DNA of 39,630 nt, from positions 1-39,630 of the forward strand of contig NZ_LIPQ01000021.1 of assembly GCF_001418135.1 (NCBI RefSeq), given 5' to 3'. The notes beneath the pieces are model-generated. The model worked only from the letters and a program-made list of their open reading frames with translations, did not search any database and was not told where the DNA came from. Made by a program: the position numbers and the translations under genes. Below are positions 22,530 through 32,368 of this stretch, in pieces (position 1 is the stretch's first letter; every line of letters starts with the position of its first letter). The DNA is from Streptomyces aureus (GTDB lineage: Bacteria; Actinomycetota; Actinomycetes; Streptomycetales; Streptomycetaceae).

Positions 22530-24089
22530 ATGAGCCCTCAGCCCGTACGGGCCGCACGCCGTGGACGCGACCGGAAGGCCGAAGTCGTACCTGCCCACGA
22601 AGGCCGGGCCCGGCACACCGGAGGAGGGGCGCCACGCTGCGCGGTCGTCGGGGGAGGGATCGCGGGCCTCGCGGCGGCGACGCTCCTGGCTGAGCGCGGC
22701 GTCGGCGTCACCCTCTACGAACGGGAGGCCTCGCTCGGCGGACGCCTCACCGGGTGGCCCGTCGAACTCGCCGACGGCTCGTCCGTCACCATGAGCCGCG
22801 GCTTCCACGCCTTCTTCCGGCAGTACTACAACCTGCGCGGCCTTCTCCGCCGCGTCGACCCGGGACTGGAACGTCTGCGAGGAATCGGCGACTACCCCCT
22901 TCAGCACGCGTCCGGCCTCTACGACAGCTTCGCCCGCGTCCCGCGCACCCCGCCGTGGAACGCCCTGGGCTTCGCTGCCCTGAGCCCCAGCTTCGGCTGG
23001 CGCGACCTGCACCGGCTGGACGCGCGGGCGGCCCTGCCCCTCCTCGACGTCCGGTTGCCGGACCTGTACGAGCGCTACGACCGGATCAGCGCCCGCAAGC
23101 TCCTGGAGCGCATCCACTTCCCCGAGGCGGCCCAGCACCTCGCCTTCGAGGTCTTCTCCCGCAGCTTCTTCGCCGACCCGTCAGAGCTGTCCGCGGCCGA
23201 GCTCGCCCTGATGTTCCACATCTACTTTCTCGGCTCCTCGGAGGGCCTCCTCTTCGACGTGCCCGACGAGCCCTATCCGCAGGCACTGTGGGACCCCCTC
23301 GCACGCTACCTCGACGGTCACCGCGTACGGATCCGCACCAGCACACCCGTCCACGCCGTGGAGCCCGACCCGCACGGAGGGCACACCCTCGTCACCGAGG
23401 ACGGGACGGACCGCGCCGACGCCCTGGTCCTGGCCCTCGATCCGGGAGGGCTGCGTTCCCTGGTGAGGAACTCGCCCACGCTCTGCGACGAGATGTGGCG
23501 TGCGCGGATCGGCCGCCTCGCCTCTGCGCCGCCCTTCCTGGTCCACCGGATCTGGTTCGACCGCCCCGTCAACGCCGAACGGCCCGGTTTCCTCGGCACC
23601 AGCGGCTACGGACCGCTGGACAACATCAGCGTCCTGGAACGCTGGGAAGGAGAAGCCCTGCGCTGGGCACGGAAGTCCGGCGGATCAGTCGTCGAACTCC
23701 ATGCCTACGCCGCCGCGCCGTCGGCCGACCCCGAGACGCTCTCACGCACCCTCCTGGCCGAACTCCACCGCATCTACCCCGAAACGCGGGCCGCTCGGGT
23801 CGTCGACGAGCGCCGCCTGTGGCGCGCCGACTGCCCGTTGTTCGCCGTCGGTACCGCCGCCGACCGCCCCACGGTCGACACCCCGGACCCCACGGTGACC
23901 GTCGGCGGTGACCTCGTCCGCAGCGACCTGCCCGTAGCCCTGATGGAGCGCGCGGCAACCACAGGCTTCCTGGCAGCCAACGCGCATCTACGCCGCTGGG
24001 GTCTGCGCGGCCAGACCCTCTGGACCGTCCCCCGGCGCGGCCGGTCCGCGCTCCCGCGCCGCCTCGCCGCATTTGCGGAGAGCCCGTGA
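22530..24089 (+). CDS. crtU: Isorenieratene synthase CrtU (carotene desaturase/methylmutase)
   Basis: A 519-residue FAD enzyme that converts the beta-ionone rings of beta-carotene into aromatic rings by desaturation and methyl migration, giving isorenieratene. After an Arg-rich leader of about 35 residues come the Rossmann motif CAVVGGGIAGLAAATLLAER and the ring-oxidase segments LGGRLTGWPVELADGSSVTM and SRGFHAFFRQYYNLRGLLRR. The C-terminus has VGTAADRPTVDTPDPTVTVG and DLPVALMERAATTGFLAAN, typical of CrtU. ATG 22530 is preceded by AGAAAGG. It ends 54 nt from the convergent Rieske gene, with a terminator between. Confidence 0.95.
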   Translation: MSPQPVRAARRGRDRKAEVVPAHEGRARHTGGGAPRCAVVGGGIAGLAAATLLAERGVGVTLYEREASLGGRLTGWPVELADGSSVTMSRGFHAFFRQYYNLRGLLRRVDPGLERLRGIGDYPLQHASGLYDSFARVPRTPPWNALGFAALSPSFGWRDLHRLDARAALPLLDVRLPDLYERYDRISARKLLERIHFPEAAQHLAFEVFSRSFFADPSELSAAELALMFHIYFLGSSEGLLFDVPDEPYPQALWDPLARYLDGHRVRIRTSTPVHAVEPDPHGGHTLVTEDGTDRADALVLALDPGGLRSLVRNSPTLCDEMWRARIGRLASAPPFLVHRIWFDRPVNAERPGFLGTSGYGPLDNISVLERWEGEALRWARKSGGSVVELHAYAAAPSADPETLSRTLLAELHRIYPETRAARVVDERRLWRADCPLFAVGTAADRPTVDTPDPTVTVGGDLVRSDLPVALMERAATTGFLAANAHLRRWGLRGQTLWTVPRRGRSALPRRLAAFAESP

Positions 24090-24092
24090 TAC

Positions 24093-24119
24093 GAACGCCG
24101 AAGGGCCCGCCCGGCGTTC
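24093..24119. terminator. Terminator between crtU and the Rieske gene
   Basis: GAACGCCG (24093-24100) pairs with CGGCGTTC (24112-24119) across an 11-nt loop. It lies 4 nt past the crtU stop and 24 nt past the end of the convergent operon, so it can serve both. Confidence 0.6.
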
Positions 24120-24143
24120 CCCGCCCGCCACTGCGGTGAACCC

Positions 24144-25136
24144 TCAGCCCGGGAACCGCCCCTGGCGGCGCAGCGACCAGCGCCGCTCCGCGTACCTCAG
24201 ATCGTCCCGCCACAGCCGGCCGGCCGCCGCCCGGATCGCCGGCCGGAGCAGTGGCGCCATGGCCCTGGCGACGGCGAAGCCGCGCCGGTCCGAGACGGCC
24301 ACGACCGCCTCGACCACGGCCGTGCGGGGGCGGTCGGACCCGGTCGCCGTCAACGGCGTGGCATGCGTCTCCACCACCGATCCCGCACCCTCTCCCGCCT
24401 CGATCCGCATCACGACCGTTCGGGGTTCCGGCGCGGTGAAGGCGGCCCGTACCGGTACGACGCCGCGGCCCGCGACCTTGAACGCCACGTCCACCACCAG
24501 GACGTCCTCCGCGTCGGCCGCGTCCTCGGACGGAACTTCCAGGACCTTCAGGTCCACGAACGAGTACGGGTGCAGCCACGCGCCGTGCCATGGGTCCAGA
24601 CGGTTGGCCACGACGTCCTCCGGCTCGCAGGCCCCCACCCCGGTGTAGACGGCGCTCACCGCTTCGGCGCCGTTCGCACGCTGCGGCACCACGGGCCGCT
24701 CGGTGGGCGTCTCCCCGCCCACCTCGTCCAGGCGCACCCACACCAGCAGTCCGTCGTCATGGACGGGCCACGGATCCCAGCCGGCGAAGGGACGCCCGTC
24801 CAGACTCATACCGTGCCAGTGGCAGGTCAGCGTCCCGCACCGGACGACGGCGTCCTTCAGGGGCGCGCCCAGATGGGGACAGGCCCCCGGACCGGCCACC
24901 GCGACGCCGGCCGCATCGCGCCAGAGCACCACCTCGACCCCGCCGACATGGCGGCCGAGCGGACGGTCGGACCGCACGTCGCGACTGTCCGCGACGACAT
25001 ACCAGTTACCCGACGCGCGGGCCTGCGCGCGCCGCAGGGCGGCCGCGATCGACGCGGGCCGCGCCTCGCGCCAGGTCGGCCGCTGCCGCTCCCAGGCGAC
25101 CGGCTCCTTCCGCCATCGCAACGGAATCCCGCTCAC
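24144..25136 (-). CDS. Rieske 2Fe-2S protein (DUF5914 type) of the crt operon
   Basis: A 330-residue protein whose GTG 25136 overlaps the crtB stop as GTGA. The Rieske cluster ligands are visible as Cys86-x-His88 in ACPHLGAP and Cys105-x-x-His108 in [10 protein letters not shown], with 16 residues between the two pairs. The C-terminal 190 residues ([40 protein letters not shown]) form the larger DUF5914-like domain with no second iron motif evident. It sits where described isorenieratene clusters carry a gene called crtV, so it is likely a redox partner or a modifying oxygenase of the pathway. Its reaction is unknown. Confidence 0.85.
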   Translation of the reverse strand: MSGIPLRWRKEPVAWERQRPTWREARPASIAAALRRAQARASGNWYVVADSRDVRSDRPLGRHVGGVEVVLWRDAAGVAVAGPGACPHLGAPLKDAVVRCGTLTCHWHGMSLDGRPFAGWDPWPVHDDGLLVWVRLDEVGGETPTERPVVPQRANGAEAVSAVYTGVGACEPEDVVANRLDPWHGAWLHPYSFVDLKVLEVPSEDAADAEDVLVVDVAFKVAGRGVVPVRAAFTAPEPRTVVMRIEAGEGAGSVVETHATPLTATGSDRPRTAVVEAVVAVSDRRGFAVARAMAPLLRPAIRAAAGRLWRDDLRYAERRWSLRRQGRFPG

Positions 25137-26194
25137 CGCTCCGCACCTCCGGCTCGCGAGGCGTGTGGCACCCAAGCCGATTCCGGGAGCCTCGGCGGCA
25201 CTGGTGAGACGCATGCCCCCCGGGGCCGGTCCGGCTTCCTCTCGGCAGACTGCCGAAAGAGGGCCCACCCTCTGCGGGCCGCGACGGCGCGGACGAAGCC
25301 GGGCCCGGCTACCGCCAGCCGCCGTCGCCTGCCCACGACGGCCCTCCGGTGCACCACGGAGAAACCGTCGTCCTCGATGGCCTGGAGGATGTCCCGGTAC
25401 AGCACGAACGCCGTCCGGACACAGGGAGCCGACACCGGGTGGAGCAGGCCGATGCCGGGCTCCGCCGCACGGTAGACGTGACGCGTGAGAGAGGCGGCGG
25501 CCCTGAGAGCCTCGGTGATGCGCCAGTCGTGCCGCCCCGTCGAACGGCTCCACAGCAGCAGGGAACGGTCCACGCCGTAGGCGCCCAGCAGATCGGCGGG
25601 AAGGTAGATCCGGCCCCGGTCGAGATCCTCCCCGACGTCCCGCAGGAAATTCGTGAGCTGGAACGCCACTCCCAGCGCGGCGGCGTGCGGCTCCGCCTCG
25701 GCGCTCGGTACGACCGTGCCCAGGACGGGCACCATCTGCAGTCCGATCACGGCGGCCGAACCGTGCATGTACGTGGCCAGCTCCTCGTACGTCGGATAGT
25801 CCGTGACCGACAGGTCGCTGCGCATGGAGGTCATGAAATCCGTGAAGTGGCGCGCCGCAATGCCGTAACGGGCCCGCGTGTCGGCGACGGCGCGGACCAC
25901 GGGCTCCGCTACCCGGCCGCCGCCGAGCGCCATCGCCCACTCGGTCTCCAGCGTGTCCAGAGCCGCCTCACGCTCGGCGAACGTGGCCCCGCTTCCCAGG
26001 TCGTCGACGATGTCGTCGGCACGTCGCGCGAAACCGTACAGGGCGTGGACGGCGGACCTCCGGTCCACCGGAAGGAGCCTCGTGGCGAGGAAGTAGGTCC
26101 TCCCATGACGCGCGTTGAGCCGGCGGCAGGCCGTGTAGTCGGCGCGCAGCCCGGCCTCCTGGATGCCCGCCGCGTCCAGCTCGCGGGCGGTCAC
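25133..26194 (-). CDS. crtB: Phytoene synthase CrtB
   Basis: A 353-residue squalene/phytoene synthase that joins two GGPP into phytoene. The two Asp-rich motifs are present: [10 protein letters not shown] at residues 57-65 and [20 protein letters not shown] at 184-203. Also typical are [19 protein letters not shown] near the start and [18 protein letters not shown] in the middle. After about residue 300 the protein has an Arg/Pro-rich tail beyond the catalytic domain. GTG 26194 overlaps the crtI stop as GTGA, and its own stop overlaps the Rieske start in the same way. Confidence 0.95.
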   Translation of the reverse strand: MTARELDAAGIQEAGLRADYTACRRLNARHGRTYFLATRLLPVDRRSAVHALYGFARRADDIVDDLGSGATFAEREAALDTLETEWAMALGGGRVAEPVVRAVADTRARYGIAARHFTDFMTSMRSDLSVTDYPTYEELATYMHGSAAVIGLQMVPVLGTVVPSAEAEPHAAALGVAFQLTNFLRDVGEDLDRGRIYLPADLLGAYGVDRSLLLWSRSTGRHDWRITEALRAAASLTRHVYRAAEPGIGLLHPVSAPCVRTAFVLYRDILQAIEDDGFSVVHRRAVVGRRRRLAVAGPGFVRAVAARRGWALFRQSAERKPDRPRGACVSPVPPRLPESAWVPHASRAGGAER

Positions 26195-27735
26195 CTCGTC
26201 ACCTCCTGCCGGTTCGCGACCGGCAGGGCGGGCCCCGGGCGGCGGGTGCGGCCGTCCGGCGCACCGGTGATGCGCAGGGCGGCGAGTCTGCCCGAGAGCA
26301 GAACCGTCGGCACACCCACGCCAGGAGTCGTGCCGCACCCCGCCAACACGGCGTTGTCGGTGCCGCGGACGAGATTGCGCGGCCGGAACGGACCGGTCTG
26401 GGCGAACGTGTGCGCCACCGAGAACGGCGTGCCGGCCGCATGCCCGCGCGCCGCCCAGTCGGCAGGCGTCACCAGGCACTCCTCCTCGATGGAGTCGCCC
26501 AGCCCATGCATGCCGCGCCGCTCCAGCTCCGCGACAAGCGAGTCGCGGTACGGTGCGCCCAGCTCTCCCCAGTGCACCGCTTCGGGACCCACCTCGGTGT
26601 TCGGGCACGGTGCCAGGATGTAGTGCAGATGGCGACCGGGCGGGGCCAGTGACGGATCGGTGGCAGTCGGACGGGTGATGAGCAGAGAGGGATCGCTCAT
26701 CACCCGCCCGGCACGGGTGAGCTCGCGGAACGTGCCGTCCCAAGCGCCTCCGAACGAGATGGTGTGGTGCCCCAGCTGCGGCCAGGTCCGGTCGGTTCCA
26801 GCGTGGAGCACGACCGCGCTGGGGGAGTGCCGCAGCCGGGCAGGACGCCGGGGACGGCGCCCCAGCAGCTGATAGGCGACCGGCAGATCGGGGGTCAGAA
26901 CCACCGCGTCGCATGCGATCCGGCCGGAGGCGGTGACGACCGCGGTCACCCGCTCTCCCCGCCGCTCCAGGGCTTGCACCTCCTCGCCGAACCGCAGTTC
27001 CGCCCCTGCGGCGCCGGCCACACGGGCCATCGCGGCGGGTACGGCATGCATGCCGCCGCGAGGGAAGTACACGCCCGCGACCGTGTCCATGTAGGCGATG
27101 ACCGCGTACGCGGCCAGGGCCCTGGAGGGCGCCACTCCCGCGTACAGCGACTGGAAGGAGAAGACCCTCTGAAGCCGTTCGTCCTCGAGGAAGCGGCCGA
27201 TCGCCCGGTCGAGCGGTCCGAAGCCACCCGCGAGCGCCAGCCGCACCAGATCGGGGTGCACCAGCTGCCATGGCGAGTCGAAGTTCGCGTCGATGAACCG
27301 ACCCATCTGCAAGGCGTACAGGTCGGTCAGCCACCGGCGCAGGCGGCGGTACCCGGCAGCCTCGCGTGCCCCGGCGAACCTTTCCACTTCCGCTGCCATG
27401 GCCTCGGCGTCGGTATGGACATCGATCCGGCTGCCGTCCGCGAACCGCGCCCGGTAGGCCGGGTGCAGGGCTACGAGCTCGAGGTGGTCACGCATCCGGG
27501 CGCCCACCGCCGCGAAGGTCTCTTCGAGCACATCCGGCATCGTGAGCACGGTGGGACCCGTGTCCATCAGATACCCGGCTCGCTCGATCCGCCCCGCGCG
27601 GCCGCCCGCGTGGGCGTCACGCTCCACCACCGTCACACGCCGCCCCGCCCCCAGCAGGTGCAGCGCCGCGGACAGCCCGGCCAGACCGGCTCCCACGACC
27701 ACGACGTGATCGGTCCGCCCCGACAGCGCCTTCAC
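26191..27735 (-). CDS. crtI: Phytoene desaturase CrtI
   Basis: A 514-residue FAD-dependent desaturase that introduces the double bonds converting phytoene into lycopene. The FAD-binding motif [20 protein letters not shown] is at residues 10-29, followed by [13 protein letters not shown]. The C-terminal carotenoid-desaturase signature [20 protein letters not shown] is near residues 470-490. Internal family segments include [19 protein letters not shown] and [23 protein letters not shown] 27735 overlaps the crtE stop (GTGA). The short Pro/Arg-rich C-terminus is unremarkable. Confidence 0.96.
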   Translation of the reverse strand: MKALSGRTDHVVVVGAGLAGLSAALHLLGAGRRVTVVERDAHAGGRAGRIERAGYLMDTGPTVLTMPDVLEETFAAVGARMRDHLELVALHPAYRARFADGSRIDVHTDAEAMAAEVERFAGAREAAGYRRLRRWLTDLYALQMGRFIDANFDSPWQLVHPDLVRLALAGGFGPLDRAIGRFLEDERLQRVFSFQSLYAGVAPSRALAAYAVIAYMDTVAGVYFPRGGMHAVPAAMARVAGAAGAELRFGEEVQALERRGERVTAVVTASGRIACDAVVLTPDLPVAYQLLGRRPRRPARLRHSPSAVVLHAGTDRTWPQLGHHTISFGGAWDGTFRELTRAGRVMSDPSLLITRPTATDPSLAPPGRHLHYILAPCPNTEVGPEAVHWGELGAPYRDSLVAELERRGMHGLGDSIEEECLVTPADWAARGHAAGTPFSVAHTFAQTGPFRPRNLVRGTDNAVLAGCGTTPGVGVPTVLLSGRLAALRITGAPDGRTRRPGPALPVANRQEVTR

Positions 27736-28916
27736 CGCAGATCTCCGATCAGCGCGTCGTCGAACGCCACCACCTCGGTCTCGAGCCCCGTCTCCGCGGC
27801 CGGTTCCGGACTCCCGCCGGGTGGCAGGCCACAGGCACCGCGCAGCAACCGCACGAGATGGGACGTGGCAGCCCGGTCAAGCACCGCCCCTGCGAGCGCA
27901 TCCTCGCTTCGGCTGCACAGCCGCTCCACCTGGGCGACGACCTGCTCGCGCGCGCCGGAACGATCCACTACCTCGTGCGCCCGCCGGACGTCCTCCTCGG
28001 CCGTCCCGTACCGGGCACCGACAACCTCGTCCAGGACACGCAGCCCGGAACGGTCCCCGGCAGCCTCGCAGCGCTCCCGGGCCACCGCGACCAGATACGT
28101 CAGCCTGCCCTCGCGCAGATCCTCGCCCACCGGCTTTCCCGTCGAAGCCGGGTCACCGAACGCGCCCTGCAGGTCGTCATGCAGCTGGAAGGCCACCCCC
28201 GCGAAACGGCCCGCCTTCCGGAGCGCCGCAAGGGCGCTCGCCGACGTCCCGGCGAGTGTGGCACCGAGCACCAACGGACGCTCCACCGAGTACAGAGCGG
28301 TCTTCAGCACGGCTGACCGCACCGCCCGCGCCGAAGACCGGTCGGCCGTCACCTGGGCGTGCAGATCCAGATACTGGCCGGCCACCATCTCCGTTCGCAT
28401 GGACCGCCAGACGGCGGCCGCCGGTACCGCGGCCGGGGACCCGGCCGTGGCCTCCGCGAAGGCGTCGTCGGCCCACACCAGAGCGAGATCGCCCGCCAGC
28501 ACGGCTGCTGCTCCGCCGAATGTGCCGCACGGGCGGTCGCGTCGCTGTGTCGCGTACTGCTCGTCGATCTCGACGTGCACCGCCGGCCGTCCCCGGCGGA
28601 GCGGCGAGCCGTCCATCATGTCGTCCTGAATCAGCGCACACGTCTGAACGAGTTCCAAGGCGCCTGCGACACCCAGGGCGGTCTCCGCGAGCGGCGCCCC
28701 GCCGCCCGCAGCGCGCATGCCCCACCAGCACAACCGCGGACGCATGCGCCGTCCCCCCTGGAGGGTGAACCGTACGACCCGACCAGCCAGGTCCGCAGCG
28801 AACAGGGGGTCCAGAGCCTCGGACTCCTCGAGCCGACGGTCGAGCATCGTCGCCAACCTTCTGTTCACGGCCGCCGCCACATCGCTGTCGACATGAAGCG
28901 GGTCCATTGCACGCAT
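27732..28916 (-). CDS. crtE: Geranylgeranyl diphosphate synthase CrtE
   Basis: A 394-residue trans-prenyltransferase that makes GGPP from IPP and shorter diphosphates, the first committed enzyme here. The first Asp-rich motif DDMMD is at residues 98-102 (ALIQDDMMDGSPLRRG). The second, FQLHDDLQGAFGDPASTGKP at 243-262, has the actinobacterial DDLxGxFGD form rather than DDxxD. ATG 28916 is used; ATG 28907 is possible. It is the first gene of the four-gene minus-strand operon, and divergent crtT starts 259 nt away. Confidence 0.95.
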   Translation of the reverse strand: MRAMDPLHVDSDVAAAVNRRLATMLDRRLEESEALDPLFAADLAGRVVRFTLQGGRRMRPRLCWWGMRAAGGGAPLAETALGVAGALELVQTCALIQDDMMDGSPLRRGRPAVHVEIDEQYATQRRDRPCGTFGGAAAVLAGDLALVWADDAFAEATAGSPAAVPAAAVWRSMRTEMVAGQYLDLHAQVTADRSSARAVRSAVLKTALYSVERPLVLGATLAGTSASALAALRKAGRFAGVAFQLHDDLQGAFGDPASTGKPVGEDLREGRLTYLVAVARERCEAAGDRSGLRVLDEVVGARYGTAEEDVRRAHEVVDRSGAREQVVAQVERLCSRSEDALAGAVLDRAATSHLVRLLRGACGLPPGGSPEPAAETGLETEVVAFDDALIGDLR

Positions 28917-29175
28917 GGGGACTGCCCTTCACCGCCGGTCGCCGGGAGACCGGCTCGCTCGGCGCATGCGTACCGCGGCGGAGGCGCCGCACATCCGCCC
29001 TTACGCCGTACGGATCAACCCTTCCGTCCCGGATGACCCCTGAGCGTGAAGCAGGACGGTGTGCAGCCGGCCCGGCCCGGTCCGCGAGCCCCGCGAAAGA
29101 CACTCGGACATTCCGGCGTGGCACACAGCGCGTCGAGGAGGCCAGGCGCAGGCTGGAGCCGACCAGGAGGATCCC
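28917..29175. promoter_or_regulatory. Divergent crtE-crtT intergenic region
   Basis: These 259 nt must hold promoters for the crtE operon and for crtT. In other Streptomyces, crt genes depend on the ECF sigma factor LitS and the light-responsive regulator LitR. I cannot identify a confident box; CGTAAG on the minus strand at about 29013-29008 is only suggestive. The perfect AGGAGG of crtT lies at 29165-29170. Confidence 0.4.
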
Positions 29176-29883
29176 ATGACCCTGCTCCGCGACGACGACC
29201 TCACCGCAGCCTTCGACCGCGCCGCTCCCTCGTACGACCGCATGACAGCCGCGAACCCCGGCTACCACGGACACCTGCGCCGCTCCGCCCGCCGCCTCTG
29301 CCTGCCCGACGAAGGCTCCGGCCTGTCCGTCCTTGACCTCGGATGCGGTACGGGATCCTCGACCCGGGCCCTTCTCCACGCCGTACCCCGCGCCACCATC
29401 ACCGGTGTGGACGCCTCGGCCGGCATGCTGGGGCAGGCGCGGGCCAAGGCCTGGCCCTCCTCCGTCTCCTTCGTGCACGCGCCTGCCGAGGATGTCGGCT
29501 CCACCGATGCCGCAGGGCCGTACGACGCCGTATTCGCCGCCTACCTCTTCCGCAACCTCGCCAACCCTGACACCGTGCTCCGCACGGTCCGCGACCTCCT
29601 GCGTCCGGGCGGGCGGCTGGCGGTCCACGAGTACACCCTCAGCGGCCGAACAGTCCACCGGACCGTGTGGAACGCGGTAATGCGAGGCATGGTCGTGCCC
29701 TGGGGCCGGCTGCACGGGGACGCGACCCTCTACCAGCACCTGCATCGCAGCGTGCTCGAATTCGACACGGCAGAGCAGTTCGCCGACCGCCTGCAAAGTG
29801 CCGGATTCGTCGACGTCCGGGTGCTGCCCCTGCCTGGATGGCAGACGGGCATCACCCACACGTTCCTCGCGACCCGCGGGTGA
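29176..29883 (+). CDS. crtT: Crt-cluster SAM-dependent methyltransferase CrtT
   Basis: A 235-residue class I methyltransferase of the UbiE/MenG type. Motif I VLDLGCGTGSS is at residues 52-62, followed by TGVDASAGMLGQARAKA (motif II), PYDAVFAAYLFRNLANPDTV (motif III) and LLRPGGRLAVHEYT. ATG 29176 is fixed by AGGAGG 5 nt upstream. CrtT is a standard member of Streptomyces isorenieratene clusters, but its methyl acceptor is not settled. In the clusters I know it lies with crtU and crtY; here it has moved to the far side of crtE and faces katE. Confidence 0.88.
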   Translation: MTLLRDDDLTAAFDRAAPSYDRMTAANPGYHGHLRRSARRLCLPDEGSGLSVLDLGCGTGSSTRALLHAVPRATITGVDASAGMLGQARAKAWPSSVSFVHAPAEDVGSTDAAGPYDAVFAAYLFRNLANPDTVLRTVRDLLRPGGRLAVHEYTLSGRTVHRTVWNAVMRGMVVPWGRLHGDATLYQHLHRSVLEFDTAEQFADRLQSAGFVDVRVLPLPGWQTGITHTFLATRG

Positions 29884-30011
29884 GACACCCCGCGCCGCTC
29901 CGCTTGTCCAGCCCGCCGCCCCTACCCTCGTGCGCCCGCCCTGCCAGGTGCTGGTCGTCCGCCGGGCGCTGCGCGCGGCGGTGGACCGCCACCGGGACGC
30001 CCGTGTGCCTG

Positions 30012-30050
30012 CGGCAAGCCCCGGACCCCATGCGGGTCCGGGGCTTGCCG
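30012..30050. terminator. Strong bidirectional terminator between crtT and katE
   Basis: The 17-nt arm starting CGGCAAGCCCCGGACCC (30012-30028) pairs perfectly with 30034-30050 around a 5-nt loop CATGC. It is 129 nt past the crtT stop and 45 nt past the katE stop, so it can end both convergent transcripts. There is no T run, which is common in Streptomyces. Confidence 0.8.
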
Positions 30051-30094
30051 ACACGCTGCGAAGCCCCCCTGGAGGGTCCCCGCAGGCCGTTGAG

Positions 30095-32368
30095 TCACAC
30101 AGCGGCCGGGAAGCGTTCCCAGACGCGGTGGGCCGCGAGGAGTTCCAGTAGCTGGGGCAGTGCCTGTGCTCCGTCCGAGAGGATGACGCCAGGCGCACCT
30201 GCGGAGATGCCGGCGGCTTCGAACAGTGCTTCGGCTCCGTCCCGGCCTGCGAGCGCTTTGCCGTGCCGGTATGCCTCGGTCAGCAGCGTGAGGACGCGGG
30301 GGTCGCAGGGGGCGGCCGTGGGGGAGCCGGCCTTGGCGTCGCGGGCGCCATACGCGTCGGCTGCCGCCTGCGGGGCGCCGATGAAGACGAGGGCGTCGAA
30401 TTCGACGGAGCGGGCGGTGGCGAAGGTGCGCTGCACGGTCACTGGGTCTCCGTCCGTGCCGAGCACTCCGCCGGCCGCGGACACCACCAGCGGCACCATG
30501 CCGGCATCCAGGACAACCTGGCGAACCGCCCGCACGGTGGCCGTGTCGACGGCTTGGTCGGTGACGATGCCGATGACGCGTCCGTCCAGCGGCCAGGTGG
30601 CGCCGATCTGCGACAGGGCCGGACTGGGGGCGACATCGGCGAGTGCTTCGGTGGCGGCCGGCACAGCCAAGCCCAGACCGGCCGCGACCTGGGCGCACAG
30701 TTCGCCGTCGATGTTCGCGAGGACGCTCAGGGTGCGTTCCTTGATGGCCTGCTCGTAGCACTTGCTCAGCTCGAAGGTGTAGGCGGCGATGACGTGCTCG
30801 CGCTCGACCGGGCTCATGCTCAGCCAGAACTGGCGCGGCTGGGAGAAGTGGTCGTCGTACGAGGCCGGGGCCGCGCGGACTTTCCGCCCGGCCGGCACCT
30901 CCACGGGGACCTCGATGAACGCACCCGTGTTGGCGCCGGCGAAGAAGGGGCAGCCTCCGTCGAGGCTGTTGGGTTTGTAGGGGGCCACGCCCCGGTGCAC
31001 AGCCGTTTGGTGCAGGCCGTCGCGGAGCATGTCGTTGACGGGGGCGTGGGTGCGGTTGATCGGGATCTGCGGGAAGTTGGGTCCGCCGAGCCGGGTGAGC
31101 TGGGTGTCCAGGTAGGAGAAGTTCCGTCCCGCGAGGAGGGGGTCGTCGGTGGCGTCGATGCCCGGGACGAGATGGCCGGTGTGGAACGCGACCTGTTCCA
31201 CCTCGGCGAAGAAGTTCGACGGGTTCGCGTTCAGCGTCAGGAGTCCGACGGGCTGCACGGGCGCCAGCTCCTCTGGGACGATCTTTGTCGAGTCGAGGAG
31301 GTCGATTCCTTCGAACATCTGGTCGTCCGTGTCGGGGAAGGTCTGGATGCCGAGCTCCCACTGGGGGAAGGCGCCGGATTCGATGGCGTCATAGAGGTCG
31401 CGGCGGTGGAAGTCGGGATCGACGCCCGCGAGGATCTGTGCCTCCTCCCAGACCAGGGAGTGGACGCCGAGTTTGGGCTTCCAGTGGAACTTGACAAGTG
31501 TCGTGGCGCCTTCGGCGTTGACGAGTCGGAACGTGTGAACGCCGAAGCCCTCCATCATTCTGTACGAGCGGGGGATCCCCCGGTCGGACATGTTCCACAG
31601 GGTGTGGTGGGTGGCCTCGGTGTGCAGGGAGACGAAGTCCCAGAACGTGTCGTGCGCGCTCTGTGCCTGGGGGATCTCCCGGTCGGGGTGTGGCTTGCCG
31701 GCGTGGATGACGTCGGGGAACTTGATCGCGTCCTGGATGAAGAACACCGGGATGTTATTCCCGACCAGGTCGAAGACGCCTTCCTCCGTGTAGAACTTCG
31801 TGGCGAAGCCACGGGTGTCACGCACCGTGTCGGCGGAGCCCCGGGAGCCGAGGACGGTGGAGAAGCGGACGAACACCGGCGTCTCGACGTCCCGGGCCAG
31901 GAACGCGGCCTTGCTGACCGTCTGCCCTGTGCCGTAGGACTGGAAGACGCCGTGCGCGGCGGATCCACGGGCGTGCACCACGCGCTCCGGGATGCGCTCG
32001 TGATCGAAGTGCATGAGCTTCTCGCGCAGGTGGTTGTCCTGCAGCAGCACCGGCCCCCGCGGTCCCACTTTGAGTGAGTGGTCCGTATCCGGCAGTCGGA
32101 CACCCTGGGCGGTGGTCAGGTACGCGCCGCTCTGCGCCGTCCTGGCCTGCTCCGCGCCGGTGGGCTGCCCGGTCGGGCTGACGGTTTCCGGGCCGCTCTG
32201 ATCCGCCTTCGGCGGCAGCGGCTCGACCGGTGTAGTCGGCTCGACCAGCTGCGGCGACACGGGGGCCGGCTTGCCGGGCACACCCTCTTCGGGACCCTCG
32301 GCGGGGCCGGTGCGCATGGCGCCGGCCCTTCCTTCGGCGACGGCCTTCACCGGATTCTTCTCGGACAT
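30095..32368 (-). CDS. katE: Large-subunit catalase HPII (KatE type)
   Basis: A 757-residue clade II catalase that splits hydrogen peroxide in the cytoplasm. The N-terminal 80 residues are a polar Pro-rich extension. The catalytic His132 (VHARGSAAHGVFQSYG), the Asn pair at 204-205 (DLVGNNIPVFFIQDA) and the heme-ligand Tyr419 (GRNFSYLDTQLTRLGGPNF) are all present. From about residue 600 a C-terminal flavodoxin/GATase-like domain follows (DGRVIGIVTDQAVDTATVRA, DALVFIGAP), as in E. coli HPII. ATG 32368 is chosen because GGAG lies 5 nt upstream; the GTG at 32371 is too close to it. It may protect against peroxide when carotenoids are needed, but co-regulation with crt is not shown. Confidence 0.96.
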   Translation of the reverse strand: MSEKNPVKAVAEGRAGAMRTGPAEGPEEGVPGKPAPVSPQLVEPTTPVEPLPPKADQSGPETVSPTGQPTGAEQARTAQSGAYLTTAQGVRLPDTDHSLKVGPRGPVLLQDNHLREKLMHFDHERIPERVVHARGSAAHGVFQSYGTGQTVSKAAFLARDVETPVFVRFSTVLGSRGSADTVRDTRGFATKFYTEEGVFDLVGNNIPVFFIQDAIKFPDVIHAGKPHPDREIPQAQSAHDTFWDFVSLHTEATHHTLWNMSDRGIPRSYRMMEGFGVHTFRLVNAEGATTLVKFHWKPKLGVHSLVWEEAQILAGVDPDFHRRDLYDAIESGAFPQWELGIQTFPDTDDQMFEGIDLLDSTKIVPEELAPVQPVGLLTLNANPSNFFAEVEQVAFHTGHLVPGIDATDDPLLAGRNFSYLDTQLTRLGGPNFPQIPINRTHAPVNDMLRDGLHQTAVHRGVAPYKPNSLDGGCPFFAGANTGAFIEVPVEVPAGRKVRAAPASYDDHFSQPRQFWLSMSPVEREHVIAAYTFELSKCYEQAIKERTLSVLANIDGELCAQVAAGLGLAVPAATEALADVAPSPALSQIGATWPLDGRVIGIVTDQAVDTATVRAVRQVVLDAGMVPLVVSAAGGVLGTDGDPVTVQRTFATARSVEFDALVFIGAPQAAADAYGARDAKAGSPTAAPCDPRVLTLLTEAYRHGKALAGRDGAEALFEAAGISAGAPGVILSDGAQALPQLLELLAAHRVWERFPAAV

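Noticed and set aside
30263..32077. A 604-codon plus-strand frame opposite katE
   Set aside because: It is the GC-rich shadow of the catalase gene; residues are Gly/Val/Asp-rich with no motif.
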